Shown: positions 17,559-28,575, numbered from the stretch's first letter. The stretch: 64,000 bases of DNA from Sphingomonas sp. (GCA_019753375.1 JAIELC010000032.1:62001-126000); one strand, 5' to 3'. Notes: generated from the sequence alone by a model not told the origin. A program made the numbers and translations.

Positions 17559-17873
17559 ATGATGAAGGCAGCCATCTTCCAATACATCAACAGCTTCTAC
17601 AGCATTCGCAGGTGCCATGCATATATGGACGGCATCAGCCCGCTCGCATTCGAAGCCGCGGTGTGCGGAGTGAGATGGGTGACGGGCGCAATACCTTTAC
17701 AAGTCCATCTCTTTGATTACTTCAAGGATGATAGGGCGGCGCGTTTGATCGAAAGTGTGCAGACATGGCTCCGGCATCGGCGCGCTCTAGACGCCGAAGC
17801 GATAGCGACCTTGACCCGCTGGGCGGACAGTGCATTGGCGCGCGAGCGGTCACCTGGAATGATGCGAGTATGA
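17559..17873 (+). CDS. Small protein of unknown function in the capsule operon
   Basis: A 104-residue ORF with a plausible ribosome-binding site (AGGAG about 9 bases before ATG). The sequence has ISPLAFEAAVCGVRWVTGAI and a charged helical C-terminus. I recognise no domain. Its stop overlaps the next gene's start (ATGA at 17870), which argues that it is translated. It could be a small accessory protein or the remnant of a larger one; no membrane segment or signal is obvious. Confidence 0.55.
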   Translation: MMKAAIFQYINSFYSIRRCHAYMDGISPLAFEAAVCGVRWVTGAIPLQVHLFDYFKDDRAARLIESVQTWLRHRRALDAEAIATLTRWADSALARERSPGMMRV

Positions 17874-20677
17874 GCGCGGTAGGTTCTACTTCCCACCGAA
17901 CCATTGCGGCACCAAGCGGGTCCGAAGGGGCGTTTGCGCCGGTATTCGTCTACTCCGGCTACCGGAGTTCGAGCACTTGGCTTTGGAGCAAGTTTCGCGA
18001 GAATCCAAAGGCCTGTGCGTACTACGAGCCATTTAACGAAGGCTTGGCGACGATTTCGGCCGACACGCTGCAATCCGTCAGTCCAGAGTCCTGGCGCTCG
18101 CACCATCCGTCAAGTGGTGGGTACTGGGCCGAATATGCCCCGCTTCTTGCGAAAGAGCCTGGGGTGCCCTTGTTCCCGCTCGGCGACCAGAATGGCGAAC
18201 GGTTTATGGGTGCTGCGGGCATCGAAGGGACCCTAGATCCTGACGTCCACTCTTACGCCGCCTCGCTCATCGCGGCAGCGCAGGAACGTCGCCGGGTGCC
18301 TGTTCTGGCTTGCACCCGCATGCTTGGCCGCGCTGCCGGTTTTCGCAACGCCTTCGGCGGCCATCATTTTCTTCTCGTCAGGAATCTTTTCCAGCAGTGG
18401 ATTAGCTATTCTGGCCAATATCGGTTCGGCAATGATTACTTTTTGAGAAAACTTTATAGTTCCGTACAAGCACCATCCGCTGACAAATTCATAACTCATA
18501 TTCAAAGTTATTTCTCCGATGCGGAGACCGCAGATTTCTCCGACTGGATGACGCCCACCAGCCATGATCGAGTTTTCTGCTTCTTTGTCGCCTATCAGAT
18601 CTACGTGTTAATGGTCTCTCGCCGTCAAGTTGATCTAGTTATTGATGTGAACAGGTTGGCGCGGAGCGGCCCATCATATCGCCTCGAGGTTGCGGAACAG
18701 GTCGCAACTATATCCGGGCTCAGCGTGGATTTGAGCGATGCGCGCGAAAGCGTCGATTATCCGTATCAAACACTGAGATCGGTGGATGATTGCCGCATGC
18801 TGCTGCGCGCCATGGTGGATCGGCTTCTCGTTGAAGAAGCGCGTGGTGAAGACGATCGGTCCTTTATTGAAGGGTTGGTTTCGGATTTGTGGGAAGAGCA
18901 TGCGCGGTTTACGGCCATGACCGCCGGTGCTGCCGAGGTCATTGCCGTTCAGCAAGCCAGAGCCGAAGACGATGCGCGGCGCCTGCATGAGCTCGAGGCT
19001 TTAGAAGCGGAAACCGCAGCTCGATTAGCGGAATTGGATCGCCAGTCGATAGAGCGTATTGATGAGCTGACAGCGGCAGTAAACGCTGAACGGGCCTCAG
19101 GGTTGGCCGCTTCGGCTACGCTCACGGAGACCCAAGCCGCAGTCACGCTGGCAACCGAGCAGCTCGAGGCGGCTCTGCAGGATATAGACCGCCTTCAACG
19201 GCGGGCCGTCGAGGAGGCCAGCGCGCATTGCTCAGCCCGCGATCGAGCGGAGAGCAAGGCCGCCGAAGCTTCAACGCGCCTAGAAGAGGCGAAAGCCGCG
19301 CTGGACGAGTTGCAGACCAGAAGTGCGGAGCAGGCGCGCGACCATGGGATCGCCCTGAAATCTGCAGAAGAGCGTATTGCCGCGACCGAACGCGAGTGCG
19401 CCAAAATCGCTACCCAGCTCGAAACATTGCAGCAGGATCGTCTTGTGCTGGTTCGCGAGAACGGCCGGCTCGAGGGCCAATACGTCGCGCAAAGCGAAGC
19501 TCACTCCGCCAGATTGGCCGATGCGGAAGCCGCCAGCAACGTTCTGACTGCTCGCCTCGGCCGTGCCGAGCAGGCGCTCTTCAGCGCGCAGAGTGATGTT
19601 GCTGAGCTTCGTGGCGAGCTCGCATATCAAGCCAAGCGTCACCTAGATGATCTAGCTAAGGCCGAACAACTCTACGCGATTAAGTCCGACGCGTTTACGG
19701 TCGAGCTCGACGGGGTGCGGCAGCAAGCCGCCTCCGATATCCTTTCGCTTAATGATAGGCTCGCCCAGCTTCAGCACCGCATCGAATGGCGCGAGAGCCA
19801 ATTGCGGGCTGCGGTCACCCTGCTCGACGGCATGCCGCAGCCGCTCGTCGGACGCCCAGCGCTTCTGGCGGCGCTCATCCGCCCACGGAGACGCGCGGCG
19901 GAGCAGGCGGTGATATCCAAGCACCGGGAAGCTTTCGATAATTGGCACCGCGATTTGTTGTTGCCTCTCGACCCCAAAGTGTTGCAAGAACAGCAGATGT
20001 TGCTGGATAATCAGACTGTTAGTTTAGCTGCCGCAGTCGAACACGGGGGCATTGGGATCATGGAAAGCGACGAGCCGGTCACTTCTGTGCCGGCGCTGCT
20101 TGCGCCGCATGATCGGGCATTCATCCATACCGCCTACCGGGCAGTGCTCGGCCGTGCCCCCGATCTGGAGGGCGAGGCTTATTACCTGGCGCGCATTCGT
20201 GCTGGCAATCACAAGCTTGCCATTCTCAAGCAGCTGCGCCGCTCGCAGGAGGGCAGGAAGTTTATTCCAGGGGTCGCTGGTCTCGATCGCGCCATCAAGA
20301 AATACCGCTGGGCTACGTTGCCCGTATTGGGCGTTATGGTACGGCTGCTCTTAGGAGAAGAAGGCAATGGTGCGACACATCGCGCCCTACGGGTGCTTGC
20401 CAATGACGTCGGCCGTCTCCGCTCAGAACAGACCAGATTTCAGACAGAGCAGGCTTCCTTAGCGCGCGCGATGCGAGAGCTTTCTGCGCGTTCGTTTGGA
20501 GAAGCAGATGGCGCTATCTCGGAGCGCCCGGCTGATCTACAGCCCGCAACCCAAGCTGCAAACGGGTTTGGTGTGGAGGCACAAGAATTCGATCCGAGCC
20601 TTGGTCGAGGTGCTTCCCACATCCTTCATCTCCTCGCTTCAGCCATGCGGACACGACGGATACAAAGGGCTGGTTGA
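17870..20677 (+). CDS. Chimeric protein: sulfotransferase-like domain, coiled coil, DUF4214-like domain
   Basis: The 935-residue product starts at ATG 17870, overlapping the previous stop, not 17765. Residues about 20-330 look like a P-loop sulfotransferase: YSGYRSSSTWLWSKF resembles the PAPS phosphosulfate-binding loop and LLVRNLFQQWISYSGQYR the second nucleotide-contact helix. Residues about 350-620 are a long Ala/Glu/Arg-rich coiled coil. A DUF4214-like module follows near residue 748 (AFIHTAYRAVLGRAPDLEGE, then LKQLRRSQEGRKF). DUF4214 often accompanies polysaccharide enzymes. The combination suggests a sulfate-modifying enzyme anchored to a scaffold, but this is inference. The stop overlaps the next gene by one base. 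Confidence 0.75.
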   Translation: MSAVGSTSHRTIAAPSGSEGAFAPVFVYSGYRSSSTWLWSKFRENPKACAYYEPFNEGLATISADTLQSVSPESWRSHHPSSGGYWAEYAPLLAKEPGVPLFPLGDQNGERFMGAAGIEGTLDPDVHSYAASLIAAAQERRRVPVLACTRMLGRAAGFRNAFGGHHFLLVRNLFQQWISYSGQYRFGNDYFLRKLYSSVQAPSADKFITHIQSYFSDAETADFSDWMTPTSHDRVFCFFVAYQIYVLMVSRRQVDLVIDVNRLARSGPSYRLEVAEQVATISGLSVDLSDARESVDYPYQTLRSVDDCRMLLRAMVDRLLVEEARGEDDRSFIEGLVSDLWEEHARFTAMTAGAAEVIAVQQARAEDDARRLHELEALEAETAARLAELDRQSIERIDELTAAVNAERASGLAASATLTETQAAVTLATEQLEAALQDIDRLQRRAVEEASAHCSARDRAESKAAEASTRLEEAKAALDELQTRSAEQARDHGIALKSAEERIAATERECAKIATQLETLQQDRLVLVRENGRLEGQYVAQSEAHSARLADAEAASNVLTARLGRAEQALFSAQSDVAELRGELAYQAKRHLDDLAKAEQLYAIKSDAFTVELDGVRQQAASDILSLNDRLAQLQHRIEWRESQLRAAVTLLDGMPQPLVGRPALLAALIRPRRRAAEQAVISKHREAFDNWHRDLLLPLDPKVLQEQQMLLDNQTVSLAAAVEHGGIGIMESDEPVTSVPALLAPHDRAFIHTAYRAVLGRAPDLEGEAYYLARIRAGNHKLAILKQLRRSQEGRKFIPGVAGLDRAIKKYRWATLPVLGVMVRLLLGEEGNGATHRALRVLANDVGRLRSEQTRFQTEQASLARAMRELSARSFGEADGAISERPADLQPATQAANGFGVEAQEFDPSLGRGASHILHLLASAMRTRRIQRAG

Positions 20678-23600
20678 TGCGTCTTGTCATTGATCTACAG
20701 GGAGCTCAGACATCCAGCCGGAATAGGGGCATTGGTCGCTATAGCATGTCATTGGCCAAGGCGATGGCGCGCAGTCGTGGCGATCACGAGGTGTTTATCG
20801 CCCTGAATGGCCTGTTCCCTGACACAATCGAGCCCATTCGCGCGGGGTTCGACGGCCTGCTGCCGCAGGACAACATCCGGGTGTGGACGGCGCCCAACCC
20901 GGTCAGTGCCCTCGATGCAGCGCATGATGCCCGCCGCCAAGCGGCTGAGTTGCTCCGCGAACAGTTTCTAGCCAGCCTTTCCCCTGACATCGTGCTGGTG
21001 AGTTCGCTGTTCGAAGGGCTGATTGATGATGCGGTCACCAGCATTGGCGCGCTGTCAAGCAAAGTGCCAACCGCGGCTATTCTTTATGATCTTATTCCAT
21101 TGATTCACCGCAACATCTATTTGCAGAATACGGTTGCTGAGCGTTGGTATGAAAACAAGCTTGATCATTTGCGCCGAGCTAATCTGTTGTTGTCGATTTC
21201 CGCATCGTCAGAGCAGGAAGGCATAGATTATCTGGGCTTCGACCCCCGGCAGGTCAGCAATATCCTAACGGCTGCCGAAGGGCATTTCACGCCCGGGGAC
21301 GTCTCGGCCGAGGTTCAGAGGCGCCTGGCAGGGCAATACGGTTTGAACAAGCCCTTTGTCATGTACACCGGGGGTATCGACCATCGCAAGAACATCGAGG
21401 GCCTGATCGCTGCCTATGCCCGGCTTCCGGCCACGCTTCGACGCGCTCATCAATTGGCGATTGTGTGCTCCATCCAGCCAGCGGATCGCGAGCGCCTGCT
21501 CGAGCTCGCCCGCGAAGAGGGGCTGGAGAAGGGCGAACTAATCCTCACCGGGTTCGTCCCAGAAGAAGACCTGTTGGCGTGCTATCGGGCCTGCAAGCTA
21601 TTCATCTTTCCATCCTGGCACGAAGGGTTCGGCCTGCCGGCGCTGGAGGCCATGCACTGCGGCAGAGCAGTGATTGCGGCCAACACTTCCAGCCTCCCGG
21701 AAGTGATCGGGCGTGAGGACGCTTTGTTCGATCCTTTCGATACCGATGACATCGCCCTAAAGATGGAGCGGGTGCTCAACGACGACGCGTTCCGTACCGA
21801 GCTCGAGCGACACGGGCCGGTGCAGGCTCGGCGATTCAGCTGGGACGATACGGCGTCACGGGCTTGGCAGGCCCTAGCAGTGAGCGTCGGCGCTCTTGGC
21901 AAAGGCTCATCCGATCCGGACAGGCGCCCTCGACTGGCCTTCGTGTCGCCGCTCCCGCCCGAAGCGAGCGGCATCAGCGACTATAGTGCCGAACTGTTGC
22001 CCGAACTCGCCCGGCACTATCGCATCGAGGTCATCGTGGCGCAGGAGCAGGTGGCCGATGCCTACGTGCGCGCCAATTGCCCAATCCGCGACGTCGACTG
22101 GTTCCGCCGCCATGCACATGAGTTCGACCGGGTGCTTTACCACTTCGGCAACTCTCCCTTTCACAGCCACATGTTCGATTTGCTGCATGAGCACCCCGGC
22201 GTGGTCTTGCTTCATGACTTCTTTCTCTCAGGCATCGTAGCCCATCGCGACTGGACCGGCGAAACCTCTCATGGCTTGGAGAAAGCCTTGCTGGTGGGGC
22301 ATGGTTGGTCGGCCGTCAAAGAGCGTTTCCAAACGCAGGACCCCGCAGAAGCGGTGTGGGCTTATCCCAGCAACTTGGAAGTGTTGCAGGATGCCCTGGG
22401 CGTTATCGTCCACGGCGACTATTCCCGCCAGCTGGCGCAAAAATGGTATGGGCCTCATGCCGCCGACGACTGGCGACTGATACCACTAACGCGCAGGCCC
22501 GCTGGTACCGTCGATAGCCGAGCAGCGCGGCGTGCCTTGAGCATAGGGGAAGATGCCTTCGTCGTTTGCAGTTTCGGCCACCTCGGCCCCACTAAGCTCA
22601 ACCACCGCCTCCTCGCCGCTTGGGGCTCATCGCCCTTGGCGCAGGATCCGCGATGCCGATTGGTGTTCGTGGGGCAGAATCATGGCGGCGATTACGGGGC
22701 TGAACTGGTGCGTGCCATTCGTGAGGCGTCGGGTGGCAGCAGCATCGAAATCACCGGTTGGGCCGAAAGCGACACCTTCCGCCGGTGGCTGGCAGCTGCC
22801 GATGTTGGTGTGCAGTTACGCACCTTCTCCCGCGGCGAAACCTCGGCAGCAGTGCTGGACTGCATGAATTACGGTCTGGCAACCATCGTCAACGCCAACG
22901 GGTCGGCTGCCGAACTTGATCGAGAAGCAGTGTGGTTGCTGCCGGACGACTTTGATGACCTTCAGCTTGCCGACGCCTTAAAGACGCTGCACGCCGACCC
23001 GCTGGTCCGGAGAAGTCTCGGCAATAAGGCTCGCCAAGTGGTTGCGGAGCGCCACGCTCCCCGCCGCTGCGCCGCCCTATATGCGGAGGCCATAGAGGGC
23101 TACTACGAGAAGACGGCAGTTGGCGTACGAGGTTTGCTGGCGGCTATCGCCTCGCGAGAACCTGCTCTGCCGTCGCGCGAATGGGCATCAGTTGCCGCCG
23201 CTATCGCCAAGAACTCACCACCCAAACCGCGAAGAAAGCAACTCCTGGTCGATATTTCAGTGCTGGTCCAGCACGATGCAAGAACAGGAATTCAACGTGT
23301 CGTTCGCGCGATTTTGAACCACTGGTTGCGTAGCCCACCGGACGATTGGCAGGTCGAGCCAATCTACGAAACGATGGAAGCGGATGGCTATCGCTATGCC
23401 CGTAAATTCATCAGCCGCTTTCTTGGCGTACCGGAAGATTGGGCTACTGATGATCCAGTCGAGGCAAATCCCGGCGATGTATTCTTCGGTTTGGATCTGC
23501 TTTCCCATGTCCTTCCCAGACAAATTTCGGTTCTGGAAGATTGGCATCAACGCGGTGTTAGCGTACAATCCATTATTTACGATCTGCTGCCTGTGTTGGT

Positions 23601-24426
23601 GCCCGAAGTGTTCCCTGATGGGGCTAGTGAAGGGCATCAGCGATGGTTGGAAGCAGTAGCACAGTTCGATGGCGCTGTTTGTATTTCTCGCGCTGTAGCT
23701 GATGAACTTCAAGCATGGCTTCAAACCTTCGGGCCACAACGTGAGCGACCTTTTGCCGTTAAGTGGTTCCACCTTGGCGCCGACACGGAAAACTCCGCGC
23801 CAAGCACCGGTTTGCCGGGCGATGCTACGAAGACAATTTCATCACTCAGCGTTACACCAAGTTTTCTTTCGGTAGGAACCATCGAACCGAGAAAAGGTCA
23901 GGCCCAAACTCTTTCTGCCTTCGAGTTATTGTGGGCAAGAGGTGTTGATGCCAACCTCGTACTTGTCGGCCAGCAAGGTTGGAAGATGGAGGGCCTAATC
24001 AAGCGCCTGCAAAACCATCCCGAGTTCGGGAAGCGCTTGTTCTGGCTGGCCGGGATCAGCGATGAATATCTCGACAAGGTCTATGCGGCCAGCACATGTC
24101 TTATCGCTGCGAGCGAGGGCGAAGGCTTTGGGCTGCCTTTGATCGAAGCTGCGCAACACAAGCTGCCGATAATCGCCCGAGACATCCCGGTGTTTCGCGA
24201 AGTCGCGGGAGAACACGCCTTCTATTTTTCTGATAGTAAGGAACCGGAGGTCCTCGCTCGGGCGATTGAGGCATGGCTCGAGCTGGATCGCGCGGGGCAG
24301 GCTCCAAGTTCAGATACTATGCCTTGGTTGACCTGGGCGCAGAGCGCCGAGGCTCTGCTTGCATGCGTGCTGGGGCAATCGCCCGCCTATCGGCAATGGC
24401 GTCCCGACGGCTCGCTCCGCCTGTGA
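20677..24426 (+). CDS. Triple-module glycosyltransferase (three GT-B domains)
   Basis: A 1249-residue protein with three glycosyltransferase modules. Module 1 (about 1-400) has GGIDHRKNIEGLIAAYARLP and HEGFGLPALEAMHCG. Module 2 (about 418-810) begins LAFVSPLPPEASGISDYSAE and has RGETSAAVLDCMNYG in place of a strict EX7E. Module 3 (about 854-1240) has LLVDISVLVQHDARTGIQR, VGTIEPRKGQAQTL and GEGFGLPLIEAAQHK and is clearly related to the 13471 gene product. The start is ATG 20677; the TTG at 20674 overlaps the upstream stop. Such polyfunctional enzymes can build several linkages of a repeat unit. Specificities are not deducible. Confidence 0.88.
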   Translation: MRLVIDLQGAQTSSRNRGIGRYSMSLAKAMARSRGDHEVFIALNGLFPDTIEPIRAGFDGLLPQDNIRVWTAPNPVSALDAAHDARRQAAELLREQFLASLSPDIVLVSSLFEGLIDDAVTSIGALSSKVPTAAILYDLIPLIHRNIYLQNTVAERWYENKLDHLRRANLLLSISASSEQEGIDYLGFDPRQVSNILTAAEGHFTPGDVSAEVQRRLAGQYGLNKPFVMYTGGIDHRKNIEGLIAAYARLPATLRRAHQLAIVCSIQPADRERLLELAREEGLEKGELILTGFVPEEDLLACYRACKLFIFPSWHEGFGLPALEAMHCGRAVIAANTSSLPEVIGREDALFDPFDTDDIALKMERVLNDDAFRTELERHGPVQARRFSWDDTASRAWQALAVSVGALGKGSSDPDRRPRLAFVSPLPPEASGISDYSAELLPELARHYRIEVIVAQEQVADAYVRANCPIRDVDWFRRHAHEFDRVLYHFGNSPFHSHMFDLLHEHPGVVLLHDFFLSGIVAHRDWTGETSHGLEKALLVGHGWSAVKERFQTQDPAEAVWAYPSNLEVLQDALGVIVHGDYSRQLAQKWYGPHAADDWRLIPLTRRPAGTVDSRAARRALSIGEDAFVVCSFGHLGPTKLNHRLLAAWGSSPLAQDPRCRLVFVGQNHGGDYGAELVRAIREASGGSSIEITGWAESDTFRRWLAAADVGVQLRTFSRGETSAAVLDCMNYGLATIVNANGSAAELDREAVWLLPDDFDDLQLADALKTLHADPLVRRSLGNKARQVVAERHAPRRCAALYAEAIEGYYEKTAVGVRGLLAAIASREPALPSREWASVAAAIAKNSPPKPRRKQLLVDISVLVQHDARTGIQRVVRAILNHWLRSPPDDWQVEPIYETMEADGYRYARKFISRFLGVPEDWATDDPVEANPGDVFFGLDLLSHVLPRQISVLEDWHQRGVSVQSIIYDLLPVLVPEVFPDGASEGHQRWLEAVAQFDGAVCISRAVADELQAWLQTFGPQRERPFAVKWFHLGADTENSAPSTGLPGDATKTISSLSVTPSFLSVGTIEPRKGQAQTLSAFELLWARGVDANLVLVGQQGWKMEGLIKRLQNHPEFGKRLFWLAGISDEYLDKVYAASTCLIAASEGEGFGLPLIEAAQHKLPIIARDIPVFREVAGEHAFYFSDSKEPEVLARAIEAWLELDRAGQAPSSDTMPWLTWAQSAEALLACVLGQSPAYRQWRPDGSLRL

Positions 24427-24429
24427 GGG

Positions 24430-24944
24430 AGCGACCATCGCTTGCATACCCGGGTAAGACATCGACACTGCTACCGCGCATGCAGACCATTGGAGCGCCC
24501 GGCCTCCTCATTTTCGGACCTTTACCTCCTGCTGCCGGCTGGGACCCACCGCCTGCGTGCTTGAAGTGATGCTCGCGGTGCCTGAATTTGAGATTCGGAT
24601 GTCCTCCGCTCCAGCTATGACATGCACAACATTAGCGGCATCCTATGCGGTGACGCTGTCCGTTCCAACGGAAAGGAGAGTGAGTTCCTTGCTGGTCCCG
24701 GCTCAATGCTACCGAACGGTAGCTATACCTTTCGAGTAGATATTGAAAAACTGCCAGGAAATGCTGGTGAGCTCAAAATCTGAATAGTTCATGATGAACG
24801 TCGTTCAAATTAGGATCGACCGAAGTAACTTTAGATATAAATTCTGTATCTAACCATGCTGTCAATCTGACGGACTATTCTGATCAGATAATTTATAATT
24901 TCGAAGTTATTTCAAATGTAATTTATAATGGTCCATTTATATAA
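24430..24944 (+). pseudogene. Decayed gene with repeated FGPY/LPAG-type domains
   Basis: No intact ORF spans this segment, but fragments in shifting plus-strand frames read as protein. GAPGLLIFGP, then after one extra T YLLLPAGTHRLRA, is followed by GDAVRSNGKESEF with LPNGSYTFRVDIEKLPGNAG ending at a stop at 24781. After another frame change GSTEVTLDINSVSNHAVNLT continues to YNFEVISNVIYNGPFI and TAA at 24942. The repeated (F)GP..LPAG.YR theme resembles small beta domains found beside capsule glycosyltransferases. I infer a gene degraded by several frameshifts and stops, plausibly from the same locus. Composition becomes AT-rich toward its end. Confidence 0.55.
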
Positions 24945-26450
<1,506 letters not shown>

Positions 26451-26499
26451 TGATGGGCGCCAGACTGGTCAGTGGCTTCGCGCCAGCGTTAGCGCTGCA

Positions 26500-27399
26500 A
26501 TGAGCCGCGTCCTGATCACCGGTATCGATAGTTTCACCGGCCGCTATGCAGCGAAGGCGCTGGTGGAGCGCGGGCATGAAGTGGTTGGCATGGCGCGCGA
26601 CCGTTCTGTTACGCACGATGCCCCAGTGTCCGAAACCTATTATGCCGACCTTGCTGACTCGGGCGCCCTCTCCGACGCTGTGCGCGATGCACGACCTGAC
26701 AAGGTTCTTCACCTCGCAGCGATTTCTGCCGTCACGCACGGCGATGTTGCGGCGATCTATCAAACCAATCTCGTCGGATCGCGCAACTTGTTGCAGGCGA
26801 TCGTGGAAGCCGAATCGCGCCCGGATGCTGTGCTGCTTGCCAGCAGCGCGAACATCTATGGCAATGCGAGCGAAGGTCAGATCGACGAATCCGCGGCGGT
26901 TATGCCGGTCAACGATTATGGTGTCAGCAAGCTCGCGATGGAGCATGTCGGACGTATTTACAGCGACCGATTGCCGATCATCATTGTCCGACCGTTCAAT
27001 TATACGGGAGTGGGGCAGGGTACAGGCTTTATCATCCCCAAATTGATCGACCACGCCCGCCGTCGGGAAACCCGGATCGAGATGGGCAACCTGGATGTCG
27101 CGCGCGACTTTTCCGACGTCCGTACCGTCGCCGATTGCTATGCGCGCCTGCTCGAAGCGCCGGGTGCTATCGGCAAGACCCTAAACATATGCTCCGGGCA
27201 TCCATATGTGCTGCGTGACGTTGTAACGATGGTTGAACGGCTCGCCGGCCTGTGTTTCGACATAGGCGTCAACCCCGCCTTTTTGCGTAAATCGGACCTT
27301 GCCACGCTCTTTGGCAGCCGGGCATTGCTGGAACAGGTAATCGGTCCCGTCGACATGCCCCCGCTGGAGGACACGCTGCTGTGGATGCTGCGAACCTAG
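26500..27399 (+). CDS. rmd: GDP-6-deoxy-D-lyxo-4-hexulose reductase (probable)
   Basis: A 299-residue extended SDR protein with Rossmann start VLITGIDSFTGRYAAKAL, ASSANIYGNASEGQIDESA and catalytic YxxxK in NDYGVSKLAMEHVGR. The segment RPFNYTGVGQGTGFIIPKLI is typical of Rmd, which reduces the Gmd product to GDP-D-rhamnose. Alternative assignment is a fucose-type or unrelated sugar epimerase; adjacency to gmd favours Rmd. It overlaps the next glycosyltransferase by 19 bases. Confidence 0.8.
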   Translation: MSRVLITGIDSFTGRYAAKALVERGHEVVGMARDRSVTHDAPVSETYYADLADSGALSDAVRDARPDKVLHLAAISAVTHGDVAAIYQTNLVGSRNLLQAIVEAESRPDAVLLASSANIYGNASEGQIDESAAVMPVNDYGVSKLAMEHVGRIYSDRLPIIIVRPFNYTGVGQGTGFIIPKLIDHARRRETRIEMGNLDVARDFSDVRTVADCYARLLEAPGAIGKTLNICSGHPYVLRDVVTMVERLAGLCFDIGVNPAFLRKSDLATLFGSRALLEQVIGPVDMPPLEDTLLWMLRT

Positions 27400-28520
27400 G
27401 CCAGGGACATTTACGAGTCGCGTTTTCGGTCGATGCGCTTATGCCAAATCTGACAGGTATTGGCCGCTATTGCTGGGAGCTGACGCAACGCGTGCCGCGT
27501 GATTCACGTATGGCTGGGCTATCATGTTTCAGGGGGGCGCAGTGGTTTGACGATCCCTCGATCCTCTTGCACGGCGATGGCCAACAACGCCGCCGTCGGG
27601 GACAAGGCTTGCGTCGCCGATTGGATAAATGGTGGCGGTACGATCGGTTTGGCAATGGGATTGTCCATGCGCCCAACTATTTTCTTCCTGATTGGGCAGA
27701 GCGGGGGATGGCGACAATCCACGATCTGTCGGTCTTCAAATTTCCCGAAACTCACCCCGCCGCAAGGATTGCCGCGTTCGAGGCCAATTTTACGAAGACG
27801 GTTGATCGCGCGCGACTGATCTTGACAGACTGCGAATGGATAAGACGTGAGCTGATCGAATTCACCGGACTTGGGGAGGATCGCGTCTGGTCGGTCCCGC
27901 TCGGTGTAGGGCCGGAATTTGCACCGCGTTTGCGCTCGGAGATCGAGGGGCCGCTTCAATCACTGAAGCTTCAACCGGGCGGCTATGGGCTCTGCATTTC
28001 GACGCTTGAGCCCCGCAAGCGAATAGATCGGTTATTGTCGGCATGGCAGATGCTGCCGTCGCCGCTGCGGTTACGCTATCCGCTGGTGATTGCGGGATCG
28101 ACCGGTTGGCAGAACACACCGCTACTCGACCAGATTGACCAAGGGCTGCACGAAGGCTGGCTGAAATACCCCGGCTTTGTTTCGAACGCGGATTTACCAC
28201 TGCTTTATGCTGGTGCACGGGTTTTCTGCTATCCGTCGCGCTATGAGGGATTTGGCTTGCCGCCGCTTGAAGCGATGGCAAGCGGCGTGCCGACACTGAT
28301 CGCGGGGAACACATGCTTGACTGAAGTGGCTGGCGAGGCCGCTATGGTGATTGAGCCGGAGGACGTTCCGGGCTTTTCGGTAGCGATCGCTCGTGCGCTA
28401 GAGGACGAAAGTTGGCGTGAAGGGGCGATTGCGGCCGGTATCGCGCAAGCGGCGCGGTATAGCTGGGCCGAATGCGCGACACGCACCGTTGATGCTTATG
28501 ATCATGTTGCCAAGTCGTAG
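27381..28520 (+). CDS. Glycosyltransferase family 4 protein
   Basis: A 379-residue GT-B enzyme. The N-terminal VDALMPNLTGIGRYCWELTQ carries the acceptor-side loop of GT4 mannosyl/rhamnosyl-type enzymes. The C-terminal half has STLEPRKRIDRLLSAW and the EX7E motif YEGFGLPPLEAMASGVPTL. It follows gmd and rmd in one apparent operon that ends at the terminator at 28644, so a GDP-rhamnose donor is a reasonable but unproven guess. Confidence 0.87.
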   Translation: MDAANLGQGHLRVAFSVDALMPNLTGIGRYCWELTQRVPRDSRMAGLSCFRGAQWFDDPSILLHGDGQQRRRRGQGLRRRLDKWWRYDRFGNGIVHAPNYFLPDWAERGMATIHDLSVFKFPETHPAARIAAFEANFTKTVDRARLILTDCEWIRRELIEFTGLGEDRVWSVPLGVGPEFAPRLRSEIEGPLQSLKLQPGGYGLCISTLEPRKRIDRLLSAWQMLPSPLRLRYPLVIAGSTGWQNTPLLDQIDQGLHEGWLKYPGFVSNADLPLLYAGARVFCYPSRYEGFGLPPLEAMASGVPTLIAGNTCLTEVAGEAAMVIEPEDVPGFSVAIARALEDESWREGAIAAGIAQAARYSWAECATRTVDAYDHVAKS

Positions 28521-28525
28521 CGACA

Positions 28526-28575
28526 GCGTTGCGAACGTCGGCCGATTGACGATAGTCGGCCGGACGGTGCAACGC
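28526..28575 (+). other. Imperfect stem-loop after the gmd operon
   Basis: Outer arms GCGTTGC (28526-28532) and GCAACGC (28569-28575) pair fully, and inner GTCGGCCG/CGGCCGGAC pair with one bulge. No T-run follows. It precedes the stronger terminator and may stabilise the transcript end. Confidence 0.5.

Noticed and set aside
17765-17870. N-terminal extension of the sulfotransferase-like protein from 17765
   Set aside because: The extension lies within the preceding 104-residue ORF, is arginine-rich with no homology, and ATG 17870 overlaps the preceding stop as in other genes here.
24557-24739. 60-residue ORF 24557-24739
   Set aside because: Its frame carries no recognisable motif, while another frame of the same bases reads as part of the decayed gene.
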